This document shows, one piece after another, positions 12,333 through 22,543 of a stretch of 64,000 nucleotides of DNA; positions within the stretch are counted from its first letter, which is position 1, and each line of letters opens with the position of its first letter. The notes below the pieces were generated by a model. That model was not told the DNA's origin, ran no database searches, and saw only the letters and a list, made by a program, of their open reading frames with translations. Made by a program: the position numbers and the translations under genes. The DNA comes from Adiantum capillus-veneris (taxonomy: Eukaryota > Streptophyta > Polypodiopsida > Polypodiales > Pteridaceae): assembly GCA_014529385.2 (NCBI GenBank), contig CM043964.1:104581587-104645586 (forward strand). Direction: 5' to 3'.

Positions 12333-12545
12333 AAGGTTGTTAGGCACATGTTAGGCATTACGTTTTGTTTCATTTGGAGTCTTGTAGCTACACAAATTTT
12401 TTCGGATAAGGTTGAGGTAAGTAAAGTTGCTTTTGATGTCTAACACACATTTGAGACTGAGTTAGGTAGAAACCACTTAGACTTGGGTTTTTCAAGAGAT
12501 TAGCTATCTTTTGTAGCCTCCATGTTCTAGTTGGGCTAGCAACGT

Positions 12546-13789
12546 TGGTGCATCCAAAGCTGGTCGAAGCTAGCAGGTGGTCTATGCCAGGAAAAGGTAG
12601 TAGTCGAGTGCAGTGCAGGAGGCTAGGGCAGGTGCCAAGGCCCTAGGCAACCAAAAGGTAGCGGGAATGTATGCTTGAAGCGGCTTTTTAGGCCAAAAAA
12701 GGATGCATGATGGTCCAGATGGGATGGCAGGTCAAGGTGACCAAAATGCCAAATCAATGACCTAGAATGTAGTGTTCAATGTGCTCTAGAATCCAGTCCA
12801 GACGACTCATCAAACGGAGCCCCGGTGTGCAAGATATTGTAGTTTAAAAGAAGAGTATGTAGCAGATCCCTGACGAATAGGGCAGCTGGAGACAAGTGAT
12901 CCGGGATGATGTCAGAGTATACATGTGTAGTGCTCGAGTTGTGGAGCATGCATGTCTTCTCGGATTGCGAATCAGAGCTCTCGATAGCAAATTATGGCCA
13001 TTATAAGATTTTCAGGGGACCAGGTCTGAGCCCACTTGACCGCATTGGAAGATGTGCCATCTGGCATCATTTTGGCTTTGCCAAGGTTCTCGGTGATAGT
13101 ATGTACCATGTGGAGTTGGCACGAGTCAACGGCACTTCAATCGGATGCTTGATGGGCCAGATACAGAAAGATAGAGTTGGGAGCCGTGGGCGGTAAACAG
13201 TTTGCAGATGGTTTTTTTCCGTTTTGGAGGCCTTGGTTCAAGGGTGCTGAGGGATCGAAATGCAGAGACGGCAAGTGTAATCGAGGCAGGGAATGTGAAG
13301 TTTCAGTGAGTTTTTTCTGCTGGGTAATCGGGTCCGAAAGCCATGAAATGGGAGCCTCCACAGAGGGCCAAAGGGGGGAAAAAAAGGTTTTAAATACTTA
13401 TGTTTCAAAGTTTTTGGTAGGCTTAAGGGGCCATGAGGCCCATGGTTGCCACGTGGCCCGGGTATTGCCCCATATGCGCAGGCAGGGGTCTGAAGGGAGG
13501 GGATTAAGACCTGGGGCGTGAGGCCCATTTGGTATGCAAGGGAGTTGTGGAGAGCTTGCAGCTCTTGGCTATGGTGTCGAGCGTAGGTGGCGCTGTGGTG
13601 GCGTTGCATTTGGCAATTGGTGGCCTTGGAGGGCGTGCCCACGGCGGTTTTGGCCAGTTTTGACGGCTTAGGTGGCGCCTGCTACCTAGCGGGGTAATGG
13701 TGATGACATGGCGCCCGACTTAGGGGTGGTCCCGCGGCCTCGAAATTTTGAGGAAGGGAAGAGAGGCAATAGCGACATCGCTATTGCTC

Positions 13790-13823
<34 letters not shown>

Positions 13824-13858
13824 ATGTAAGGGGAAGCTCCCATGGCAAAGTAAGCGAG

Positions 13859-13929
<71 letters not shown>

Positions 13930-14393
13930 GCCTGAGGGTGGACAAGTGTGTGAAGCTAAGCCAAGGCCGGCCAAAATGAAAGCCAAGCGAACAAACCAAG
14001 TTGAGGACAAACCAAAGATAAAGGTTGAAGCCAAGCCAATTAGTGAAAGGGTAACTATGAAGGGCAAGGCCAAAAAGGAGCGAGAGAGGAGTCGGATAGA
14101 GAAAACGTGAGAGTCAAATTCAAGCATGTGGATCGATGGTGTTTTGAGTGAGAGAGTGAGATTGAGTGGCTGTGTGCATGTGTAAGGGTGGAGACAGGTC
14201 GTGGTAGTAGGTGTGCCTTGTGTGGTGGATTTGTGGAGTGTGTGAGCAATGGCAATTGAGCAGGCGGTGGTCTGCTAGTGTAAAGTGTTTCTTTGAAGGT
14301 GTCTTCTGAGAGGATAAGGGTGTTGTGAATACCCTGAGCTATAGAGAGGCCCTTTTGTTTGTGCTAGGCATGTTCCCCCATTCCCCCTTTCCA
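12546..14393 (+). repeat. 5' LTR of Gypsy element C
   Basis: Starts TGGTGCATCC and ends CTTTCCA. Co-linear with the 3' LTR at 54079-56450 over long stretches, for example the 'ggtcgaagctag.aggtggtctatgcca' start, the 'aacggagccccggtgtgcaagatatt' block, the poly-C/(GA)n tract and the 'gtgaataccctga' end. It is shorter by ~520 bp, mainly because the 3' copy has extra sequence at about 55670-56120. A candidate TATA-like 'ttttaaatacttatg' lies near 13389. Confidence 0.82.
13791..13924 (+). repeat. Poly-C run and (GA)n tract inside the LTR
   Basis: 33 consecutive C (13791-13823), a ~37-bp spacer, then (GA)n at 13861-13924. The matching place in the 3' LTR has 8 C and a longer (GA)n (55369-55476), so both tracts have changed length since insertion. 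Confidence 0.92.
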
Positions 14394-14398
14394 TCTTC

Positions 14399-14415
14399 TG
14401 GTGCCCCCATTGAGG
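14399..14415 (+). other. Candidate primer binding site of element C
   Basis: TGGTGCCCCCATTGAGG, 5 nt after the LTR end. The same motif with one change follows the LTR of element E (33190-33206), which supports its being the primer site. It is not the initiator-Met type. The donor tRNA was not identified. Confidence 0.7.
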
Positions 14416-14462
14416 AGCACACTGATTGCTCCTAGTTAATCGAAAAGAAGCGGTTTTTCGCA

Positions 14463-15316
14463 TTGGAAGTCATGACAGCTAGAAGCTATGGACCAATTTT
14501 CACAGGAGAAGAGAGCCCTGACGAGTGGATGTCAGATTTCGAGTTGTACATGCTATCGTTGCGTATGCCTAATGAGGATAGCAACATGCAGACTTTTCCT
14601 TTGGTGATGCGTGGTAGAGCTAAAGCATCGTACCACGCACTGGAAGGTGAACCAAAGCAAGCATGGCCGGATCTACGGGCGAGGTTCTTCACGACTTCCG
14701 TAAGGATACTTCCGCAGTCGAGATGGATGCAAAGGTGAAGGCGCTTAAGTAAGATGTAAGTGAAGAGTTCAATTTGTTTTTGGGTCATTTTGAAGAGTGT
14801 TGGGCAGAGCTAGCGGCAGCCATGCAGCTAGCTAATGGAGACTATTTCATGCTAGACAAATTCATGGCATGTATGCATCCCAAGGTGAGAGAAAAAGTTG
14901 ATTTCTAAATCATGGAGAATTAAAATGGTGCGGTATCCATTGCACGATCAAAGAGCAGAAAGATAAAGAAAAAGATAGAGCAGGGTGTGTCAGGCTATGA
15001 GACGATGGCCCATGTTCAACCTCGGAGTCCGAGAGAGGCTGCACACAAAGACAATCATGGAAACCGAGGTGTAGCTGTTGTGCCACAAAATTCGGTGCGC
15101 ACGGTGCAAGATCTGTCTGAGAAAATGCAAGAGTTGTGGCTCAGTGTCATGGATAGAGGACATCCAAGAGGAGGGAGGGGCACGGCAAGGCCACTTCCAG
15201 GTAGGTGTTATAACTGTGGAGAAGAAGGGCACTATGCGCCTGATTGTCCTCAACCACAGAGAGAGAGAGGAGGTATGTACCCGCTTTTTGGTAGAGGTCA
15301 AGGTCAAGGACAATAA
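14463..15316 (+). pseudogene. Element C gag with zinc knuckle (broken)
   Basis: The gag start frame (14463-14738) carries the retrotransposon-gag pattern F.GE..PDEW...FE.Y......P......F.L..RG.A..WYHAL-like, including 'RGRAKASYHAL' and 'W.DL...F'. It then loses frame around 14700-14760. The downstream piece (14987-15316) contains a CX2CX4HX4C zinc knuckle at 15206-15247, which in live elements binds genomic RNA in the virus-like particle. At least two frameshifts or stops separate the pieces. The product would be the capsid/nucleocapsid protein of an intact relative. Confidence 0.8.
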
Positions 15317-15337
15317 AATGGTCCAAGGGAGAAAGCG

Positions 15338-16063
15338 GTGGAGAATCCTGTGCAGCCAGCTCCGCAAAACGGAGGTGAAGTTCCAAGATTAAACATCATA
15401 GGGGTGGATAAGCAAGATGTCAAAGTTTTGGCCAATAAGAGGGCAAGAGCTAAGAGGGAGACAGAGACAGAGCGAGAAACTAGAGCTCACAAAGGCAAAG
15501 AGAAGGTGTACGAAGGCAGAGAGCAGCCTGAGCCTAGCAAAAGAAGGAGGCATCGCAAGATCAAGCAAGCAGATTTCCAGCTAGGAGGAGGCTCACCCGA
15601 GTACAATCTGGTAAGTGACGTTCAAAATCAGAAGGCAAATATTACTTTTGGTCAATTGTTAGCTTTAAATCCAAAGTTAAGGAGGCAGTGGTCCACAAGT
15701 GTTAGTACCAGGGTACCGAGAGCTAAGGGAAATGTCCAAGCAGTGCAAAACATGTCTTTGAGGGTAGGTAGCCCCACTGACATTCTTCCGCTTGTGGATG
15801 CAACTATAGAGAAGACGATGCAGGTACAAGCCCACTTAGACGGTGGAGCACAGGTTTGTGTCATGACGGAAGCATCCATGAAAGAGACAGGAGTCAAGAT
15901 AGTAGTCAGGTCAAATGTGCGCATGAGGATGGCCACCCATACTATAGCCAGGTGTCTGGGTGTGGCTCAGGATGTGAAGGTCAAGGTGATGGGCATAGCG
16001 TGCCTGATAGACTTTTTTGTGATGAAGGGCAGGGGATACTGCTTTTGCAATCATTGTGGGTAG
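15338..16063 (+). pseudogene. Element C protease region
   Basis: 241-codon frame with a basic, charged N-terminal half followed by a retropepsin-like segment. 'HLDGGAQVCVM' near 15832-15865 corresponds to the D-[ST]-G active-site loop, with G in place of S/T, the same variant as in element E. The hydrophobic 'DFFVM.G.GY' end (16009-16040) matches the end of the protease segment in E. There the next residues continue into 'LGRPW', here also visible in the overlapping frame (M-G-R-P-W at 16056). The Gly variant recurs in both elements, so it is probably a feature of this lineage and not damage. Confidence 0.75.
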
Positions 16064-16804
16064 GCCATGGCTTTTGGCAATAGGTGCAAAGCAAGATTGG
16101 GAGAGCAAAGACGTCACTTTGCCTGACAAAGACAAAGGCAGACAAATTGTGCTTGATTTGAAGACTAAGGAGAGCAGTTCTTGTCCTATGGCAGTTAAAG
16201 ATGAGGGCGATATGACGAGCTATGAGTACGAGATAGAGACGGGCTATGATGAAGGCTATACTAGTACAGAGGAAGAGGAGAGCAAGGATGACATGTTGAA
16301 GATATATGCAGACTTATTTGGGGGTCACCACGGTTGGATGAACAGGGTATTTGGTCCATACTTGGGCCATTTTATCACGGTCTTCATGGATGATATCGGC
16401 TGCTAATCGGAGCACCTATCAAAGCTCCATTTATGCTTTCAAAGTCTTGATGAAGAAGGAGATCAGTTGAATCCCAAGAAGTGAAAGCTAGCGCAACCTC
16501 GAGTGTAACTATTAGGTCATGTAGTGTTGCAAAACGGTATAGAGGTTGATCCCGAGAAGGTGAAGGCATTGGTGTTGATGGAGCCGCCATTAGATGCTCA
16601 AGGTTTGGCTTCATTTGTTCATAAGTTGAAGTATTTGTCACGTTTCTTTTGGATGCTGTCACAATATGTGCATCCTCTTCAAAAGAGGGCTCAGCAGGTG
16701 CATGGTTATGAGTGGGATGGGGAAGCTCAGGAGGCTTTTGATAGGGTTAAAGAGATTTTGTGTCAATTGTTAGTGAGTTGTCCTCCCAATCCAGAGGATG
16801 ACTT
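16056..16804 (+). pseudogene. Element C reverse transcriptase remnant
   Basis: An acidic linker (16056-16320) runs into a fused segment ending 'FITVFMDDI' (about 16366-16398), i.e. the catalytic YxDD-type box of RT. Comparison with element E shows that the whole fingers/palm part between the linker and this box (some 150 residues) is missing, so an internal deletion is inferred near 16315-16345. After a frame break, 16524-16800 codes the RT thumb/connection (V-D-P-E-K-V, L-K-Y-L-S-R-F, 'WD.EA...F..VK') up to the start of RNase H, where Copia is inserted after 16804. Confidence 0.8.
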
Positions 16805-17040
16805 TGTAGAGTGCGCAGGTGATGGAGAAGGTAGGAAAGAAGACTACACACACACACACACCAACACACATCAAGACACACACACACAATCGTTACCCTG
16901 CAGCAGCCATCCAACGAGCTGCTCTTCTCTTCTTCTTCTCTTTTGAACTATTATCCAAAGTATATTTACAACATAGTATAGTCAATGTCCAGCTGCCCAT
17001 AGCACAATGGACATATTCTTTAACATCATATTCTTTAACA
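16805..17040 (-). repeat. 3' LTR of the Copia element
   Basis: In element orientation it starts TGTTAAAG and ends CTCTACA. It contains (CA)n-like and CT-rich stretches (16849-16887, 16918-16942). Matches 22308-22543. Confidence 0.96.
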
Positions 17041-20000
17041 CTCCCCCTCAAGCTCAGAGTGAGCTTGCATATGATGGATTCCCAATGCTTCACGAAAGTA
17101 GAAAAACTTCTCCTTTCCAAGAGCTTTTGTGAATATATCCGCAACTTGATCATTTGTCTTCACATACACCAAATCAATCTCATTTGCCAAAACTTTTTCT
17201 CTAATGAAGTGATAATGTACCTCAATGTGTTTAGTGCGAGCATGGTAGACTGGATTCTTTGCCAACATGATGTTGCTAATATTGTCACAATATATAATGA
17301 CACTGTCAAGATAGTCAAAACCAAATTCTACCATAAGTACTCTCAACCATGACTCTTCACATGCTGCCAAAGCTGCTCCACGATATTCAGCTTCTGTACT
17401 TGATAATGCTACAGTTGATTGCTTCTTGCTACTCCAACTTATCATACCATTGCCAATGGAAAATGCATAACCACTTGTAGATCTTCTATCCATAAAATCT
17501 CCTTCCCAATCTGCATCTATGTAACCATAAAGACAAAGCTTCCCATTCTTTTCATAAAACATTCCATAACTGACAGTGGCTTTCACATATCTCATAATCT
17601 GTCTCACTGCATCAAGATGACTTTTACATGGATTTTGCATGAATTGACTCACAACACCCACTGCATAACTCAAATATGGCCTTGTTATTGTCAAGTAAAT
17701 AAGGCTTCCAACCATCTTGCGATACATAGTGACATCTTCAATGTAATGTCCATCATCAAACAACTTCACATTTTGATCAAGAGGTGTATCAACCGGTTTG
17801 CACGTTGTCATTCCATACTTCTCAAGCATATCCAACGCGTATTGTCTTTGTATCATCCAAATTCCTGATAAAGTATTGACAATTTCAATTCCCAAGAAAT
17901 ATCTCAACTCACCAAGGTCCTTCATGTTGAATTCTCTCAACAAACTCTTCTTGACATGCAAAATTTGCTCAGCATGACTTCCAGTGAGAATCAAGTCATC
18001 AACATAGATAACAATAACGACGATCTCTCCATCAACATGCTTCAAAAATAATGAGTGATCAGCAGTAGATTGTTTAAATCCAATCTTCTTCAAGAATCTG
18101 GTTATCTTTTCACACCAAGCTCTAGATGCTTGCTTCAAACCATACAATGCTTTCTTCAACTTACACACATAATATGGAAACTCTGGATGTTGATAACCCT
18201 CTGGCTGTATCATATAAACTTCTTCTTCCAAGTCACCATTCAAGAATGCATTATCCACATCCATTTGCCGTAACTTCCAACCGAACATACTTGCCATTGC
18301 TATCACCAATCTGACTGTTGTCATCTTTGCAACTGGACTAAATGTCTCATCATAATCAAGACCTTTTGTTTGTGCATAACCTTTAGAAACAATCCTCTCT
18401 TTGTATCTTTCCACACTACCATGTGACTTGCACTTGACTTTGTATACCCATTTTGAACCAATTGCTTTCTTTCCACTTGGCAAGCGAACCAAATCCCAAG
18501 TGTCATTCTTCACAAGAGCATCCATCTCATCATCCATAGCTGACTCCCATTCTGATTTTCCAATTTCCTCTTGAAAACATGTAGGCTCTTTATGTTGCAC
18601 ACGTGAAACCATGTATGCATAATGTGTACGCATGTAACCGTTGTATGTCAATCTATCAACTGGATAACGCACCCTCTTTGATCTTCTCAACTGTGGTGCA
18701 CTCTTCTCTTCAACTCTTGCATATGGGGGTACATATTTCTCAATATGCTTACTTCCAGGTGTCCTCAAATGTGGTAAACCATGCTCTTCATCGAGGCTTT
18801 CATCTCCAGAACTCTCTTCAACCACTTTCTTCTTGTCTTTCTTGTCTTGCTTCTTATCTCGCAAACGACCGCTCCATGGGTTGACACTTCCTGTACTCTC
18901 CTCTGCCATATGTGGTCCTGAAATAGTTCTTGTTGATGGTCCTGGCTTATCAACAACATGACGCACATTCTCTTGCTCTTCATACTCATCTTCTATCATC
19001 ACTGGCTTTGGTTTATACCATGGTTCATGCTCACAAAATCTGACATCTCTACTGACATAAACTTGTCTTGTCGTAGGATCATAGCACTTGTAACCTTTCT
19101 TTTCAACTGGGTAGCCCAAGAATATACACTTCACTACCTTTGGCTCCATCTTCTTTCTCGCTTCATTTGGCACATGAACATAGCAAACACATCCAAAAAC
19201 TTTCATGCAGAAAACTGCTGGCTTGATCCCATAAAGTCTCTTATAAGGTGAAATTTCATGAATGGCAGCTGTTGGTATTCGATTCATAATGTGTATTGTT
19301 GTATGAACTGCTTCAGCCCAATATGTTAATGGCATATTCATCTCATTCATCATGGTTCTTGCAATCTCTGCTATGACTCTATTATTTCTCTCAGTAACTC
19401 CATTTTGTTGTGGTGTGTATCTGCAAGTAATCTGTCTTCTTATGCCTTGTTCACGTAAGTAATCATCAAAACTGTGTGACATGCACTCTCCCCCTCCATC
19501 TGTACGTAGGCATTTAATTTGACAACCATTCTCTTTCTCAACCATAACTTTGAACTCCAAAAATACCTCAAATGCCTCTAGCTTTGCCTTTAGAAAGTAA
19601 ACCCATGTCATTCTGCTGTAATCATCCGTAAATGTGATAAAATATCGACAACCATTTGGCGTAGCATGATCACAAGGTCCCCAAATATCTGAATGAACAA
19701 TTTCCAAAGAACTTTGGCTAATTCTCCCCCTCTTTGGAAATGGTAAATGAGATTGCTTTCCAAATTGAGAAGCTTCACAAACATTATCAAAATTCAATCT
19801 GCCAAACTTTGGTAATCCACGTACAATTTGATTTGATTGCATATGCTTTAATCTTCTAAAATTGACATGACCAATCCTCTTATGCCATAACTCTGTCCAA
19901 TCATCTTGAGTGGCTGATTTGTTTGCATACATACCACTGTGTAAACATGGATCTCTAGCTTCTAATGAGAACAAACGACCTTTCTTTCTTCCACGTGCCA

Positions 20001-21480
20001 ATATATTGCATGGTCTGCCTTTGTGAAACGCCTCTATGAAGCAGCCATAACGATTAAAACGGACTTGCAACCCTTGATCTATCATCTGTCCAACTGATGC
20101 TAAATTCTTTGTGATTGAAGGCACATATAGAACATCTCCCAATGTGTTGTATGTCCCATCTTTTTCTAGCAATGGAACTAAAACAACATGTGTAATCCGA
20201 TGCATAGTATCATCACCTATAGCGACAAACTCATCCTCTTGTAACTTCGCTTTTCTGTCAAACCATTCACCATGATATGTCATATGATTTGTGGCATCAC
20301 TATCTAAATACCAATCATCTGTATGATGTGGCTCCACCATGCTTCCAACAACATGCTCCATAGGAAATAAATGTCCACTTGACCTATTGTCATATATATT
20401 TTGATCATGAGGATTGTATCCAACAAAGTTTCCTCCATGTCCGCCATAACCTCGGCCTCTTCCACCAGGATCACGATTTTGATTTAGCATTGTGTAACAT
20501 TCTCTTTCAAAGTGACCATAAATGCCACATCTGTTACAATATCCATCTCTTTGAGGATGTACAAATCGTCCACCTCCACGTCCACGAGTTTGGGCTCTCC
20601 TCCTGCCTCTTTGGCTATAATCGTTGTAACTTTGACTTTGTTGGTTTTGCCATTGACCTCTTCCAACATTGTTTCCACGACCATAGTTTCCTCTTCCACC
20701 TCTATTGTTTCCACGACCTCTAGAGTAAAAAACCTGATCTCTAGAATTGTTATTTGATGTAGAAGGACCTGACTTGCCTAACTTCACCTCTTCTTGCAAA
20801 CAAAGGTTTACTAACTCTTCAAAATCAGGCATGTGTCCTCGAACAGATATAGATGTATCCAATGACTTGTATTCCGGTCCCAAACCATTCAATGTCACTG
20901 AAACTAAGTCATCATCTGGAACTTCAACATTAATGCTCGCAAGATCTTCCTGTATTTGCTTTATCTCTGTCACATAATCTGATATGGATCTATTTCCTCG
21001 CCATACACAATGTAACCTTTGCTTCAAGTGAACTTTTCGTGGTTCTGTATTGGAGCTGTTCATTCTTGCTAGTATCTCCCATGCTTCCTTTGGAGATTGA
21101 GCCTTCTTCACATGTGGTATAAAGAAGTCACTAATGCATAGTGAAATCCAATGCATCACTTTCCTTGAATTCTCGATCCACTTCTTGTAAGCTTCTACTC
21201 CTGCTTGCCATGTTTTATGTGCTTCAACATTCTCTCTATTTGGTTCCAAACCAACCTCGGGACACTCTTGTTCACCTGTAATATAATCCCATAAACCTTT
21301 GCCCATGATAAAGTTCTCCATCTTGTAAGACCATATGCTGTAGTTCTCTCTGGTCAGCTTCTCTCCAACAATCTGTGTGACTTGAGTTGAACTTTCTGCC
21401 ATCTTCACTCTCTCAATTTCTTCCAAAGGATTTTGACAAAATTTTGGCAGAGTTTCATTTGTATTTGGACAATAGCTCAA
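17035..21480 (-). CDS. Copia gag-pol polyprotein, 1481 codons, open
   Basis: Single open frame for the whole Copia polyprotein. Order by approximate residue: UBN2-type gag (30-250, 'ENYSIWSYKM'), Gly/Arg-rich nucleic-acid-binding stretch (255-320), CX2CX4HX4C zinc knuckle (~317-331), protease (~388), GAG-pre-integrase with 'LWHKRIGH' (~535), integrase core with D (HSD, ~596), D (RTDGGGE, ~660) and E (GVTERNN, ~695). Then RT with 'QMDVDNAFLNG' and YVDD (~1159), and RNase H with D (YIDADW, ~1320), E (STEAEY, ~1363) and C-D-N. The length is normal for plant Copia. Oddities: the protease active site reads D-S-D-A instead of D-S-G-A, which should impair cleavage. The stop TAA lies inside the LTR (the first LTR bases TGTTAA give Cys-stop). 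The ATG at 21402 (M-A-E-S-S) is a likelier start than 21480. Products would act in cytoplasmic virus-like particles and the nucleus. Confidence 0.95.
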   Translation of the reverse strand: MSYCPNTNETLPKFCQNPLEEIERVKMAESSTQVTQIVGEKLTRENYSIWSYKMENFIMGKGLWDYITGEQECPEVGLEPNRENVEAHKTWQAGVEAYKKWIENSRKVMHWISLCISDFFIPHVKKAQSPKEAWEILARMNSSNTEPRKVHLKQRLHCVWRGNRSISDYVTEIKQIQEDLASINVEVPDDDLVSVTLNGLGPEYKSLDTSISVRGHMPDFEELVNLCLQEEVKLGKSGPSTSNNNSRDQVFYSRGRGNNRGGRGNYGRGNNVGRGQWQNQQSQSYNDYSQRGRRRAQTRGRGGGRFVHPQRDGYCNRCGIYGHFERECYTMLNQNRDPGGRGRGYGGHGGNFVGYNPHDQNIYDNRSSGHLFPMEHVVGSMVEPHHTDDWYLDSDATNHMTYHGEWFDRKAKLQEDEFVAIGDDTMHRITHVVLVPLLEKDGTYNTLGDVLYVPSITKNLASVGQMIDQGLQVRFNRYGCFIEAFHKGRPCNILARGRKKGRLFSLEARDPCLHSGMYANKSATQDDWTELWHKRIGHVNFRRLKHMQSNQIVRGLPKFGRLNFDNVCEASQFGKQSHLPFPKRGRISQSSLEIVHSDIWGPCDHATPNGCRYFITFTDDYSRMTWVYFLKAKLEAFEVFLEFKVMVEKENGCQIKCLRTDGGGECMSHSFDDYLREQGIRRQITCRYTPQQNGVTERNNRVIAEIARTMMNEMNMPLTYWAEAVHTTIHIMNRIPTAAIHEISPYKRLYGIKPAVFCMKVFGCVCYVHVPNEARKKMEPKVVKCIFLGYPVEKKGYKCYDPTTRQVYVSRDVRFCEHEPWYKPKPVMIEDEYEEQENVRHVVDKPGPSTRTISGPHMAEESTGSVNPWSGRLRDKKQDKKDKKKVVEESSGDESLDEEHGLPHLRTPGSKHIEKYVPPYARVEEKSAPQLRRSKRVRYPVDRLTYNGYMRTHYAYMVSRVQHKEPTCFQEEIGKSEWESAMDDEMDALVKNDTWDLVRLPSGKKAIGSKWVYKVKCKSHGSVERYKERIVSKGYAQTKGLDYDETFSPVAKMTTVRLVIAMASMFGWKLRQMDVDNAFLNGDLEEEVYMIQPEGYQHPEFPYYVCKLKKALYGLKQASRAWCEKITRFLKKIGFKQSTADHSLFLKHVDGEIVVIVIYVDDLILTGSHAEQILHVKKSLLREFNMKDLGELRYFLGIEIVNTLSGIWMIQRQYALDMLEKYGMTTCKPVDTPLDQNVKLFDDGHYIEDVTMYRKMVGSLIYLTITRPYLSYAVGVVSQFMQNPCKSHLDAVRQIMRYVKATVSYGMFYEKNGKLCLYGYIDADWEGDFMDRRSTSGYAFSIGNGMISWSSKKQSTVALSSTEAEYRGAALAACEESWLRVLMVEFGFDYLDSVIIYCDNISNIMLAKNPVYHARTKHIEVHYHFIREKVLANEIDLVYVKTNDQVADIFTKALGKEKFFYFREALGIHHMQAHSELEGEC

Positions 21481-22292
21481 GTGAAAATGTTAACCAAAGT
21501 GCTCATAAACACTAACAGAAAATCTCTCACTGCCAAGGGAAAATCCACTGACTCACTTTGCCACAGACTCACTCAATACTATGCATAAATACTCTAAAAC
21601 AATGTCCACATGGACCTGTATGCAAATGCAATCCATACGCTGTCCTGTACCACATATCCATACATCCACCTTCTTCCCATAGTCGTAAACGACATATGAG
21701 GTCTTTCGCGCGGCTAGTCGGGGGTTCGCTCCAGTACCTAATCCACCTTGCCAAGGTACCAAAGCTCCCAAGGCAAGGCTTCAAAAAACCTCACTCGACC
21801 CTCACAAAGGCTGCAGTTTTCCAAAATACATTGACCGCATATCCATACATAACCACAAAGTACTCAATCTGACAATATAACCGCCTCAACTTCTTCCCAC
21901 AACCTTTCTTACATAGGCGGCTGTCCATAACGGACCCACAACAACCAAACATAATCTTCGATAACACAATATCATGATGCAAAAGCTCTATGTCGATCTC
22001 CAAAACCTGTGTAAATGCTGAATTCTCTACCTGTAACCTGTAAATCTACTGCCGAGTGCAAAACTGGACATCTCCTATGCTTGTGTGAGTTGGCTGTTTG
22101 CTGCAGAAAATTGTAGATTTTGGCAAATCTGAGTATGTCAATGCGTCCGGAACGCTCAAAAACATAAAGATAGACTCCTAGATCACTGTATTCCGAGTTT
22201 GGGTGAGGGAGTTATGACCAAAAAACCTCTCTTTTTTTGCTGTTTTCCGGAGCTACGGAAACCTGTGTATTGACTGTAGCTCCTCAAACTGA
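21481..22292 (-). other. Copia 5' leader
   Basis: About 810 bp between PBS and the ORF on the minus strand, without a convincing ORF. Such a leader normally carries dimerisation/packaging signals; none can be proved by eye. Confidence 0.6.
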
Positions 22293-22304
22293 GCTCTGAT
22301 ACCA
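22293..22304 (-). other. Copia primer binding site
   Basis: The plus strand reads GCTCTGATACCA, complement of the initiator-Met PBS, 3 nt from the LTR at 22308. Confidence 0.92.
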
Positions 22305-22307
22305 CTT

Positions 22308-22543
22308 TGTAGAGTGCGCAGGTGATGGAGAAGGTAGGAAAGAAGACTACACACACACACACACCAACACACATCGAGACACACACACACAATCGTTACC
22401 CTGTAGCAGCCATCCAACGAGCTGCTCTTCTCTTCTTCTTCTCTTTTGAACTATTATCCAAAGTATATTTACAACATAGTATAGTCAGTGTCCAACCTCC
22501 CATAGCACAATGGACATATTCTTTAACATCATATTCTTTAACA
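22308..22543 (-). repeat. 5' LTR of the Copia element
   Basis: 236 bp, same ends as 16805-17040. Differences seen include caag/cgag, ctgcag/ctgtag, tcaatg/tcagtg and a three-base cluster at ccagctgccc/ccaacctccc. Confidence 0.96.

Larger units (their letters stand above)
16805..22543 (-). mobile_element. Ty1/Copia retrotransposon, near-intact, nested in element C
   Basis: Complete 5739-bp element in minus orientation with a perfect 5-bp target duplication GACTT (16800-16804 and 22544-22548). The LTRs (236 bp each) differ at about six sites by eye (~97.5% identity), so insertion is fairly recent compared with element C. Initiator-Met PBS at 22293-22304, polypurine tract GAGGGGGAG (complement of 17041-17049) and one open gag-pol frame are present. 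With one TSD copy and the element removed, element C's frame continues from RT thumb into RNase H. Confidence 0.97.

Noticed and set aside
14399-14415. tRNA gene fragments at the primer binding sites (also 33190, 12166, 22293, 6518)
   Set aside because: Only 12-17 nt match a tRNA 3' end and they sit at LTR borders. No cloverleaf could be drawn around them.
20379-20977. Open frames on the plus strand opposite the Copia gag
   Set aside because: They are antisense shadows of the Gly/Arg-rich gag coding strand. The minus-strand frame has gag, zinc-knuckle and protease motifs.
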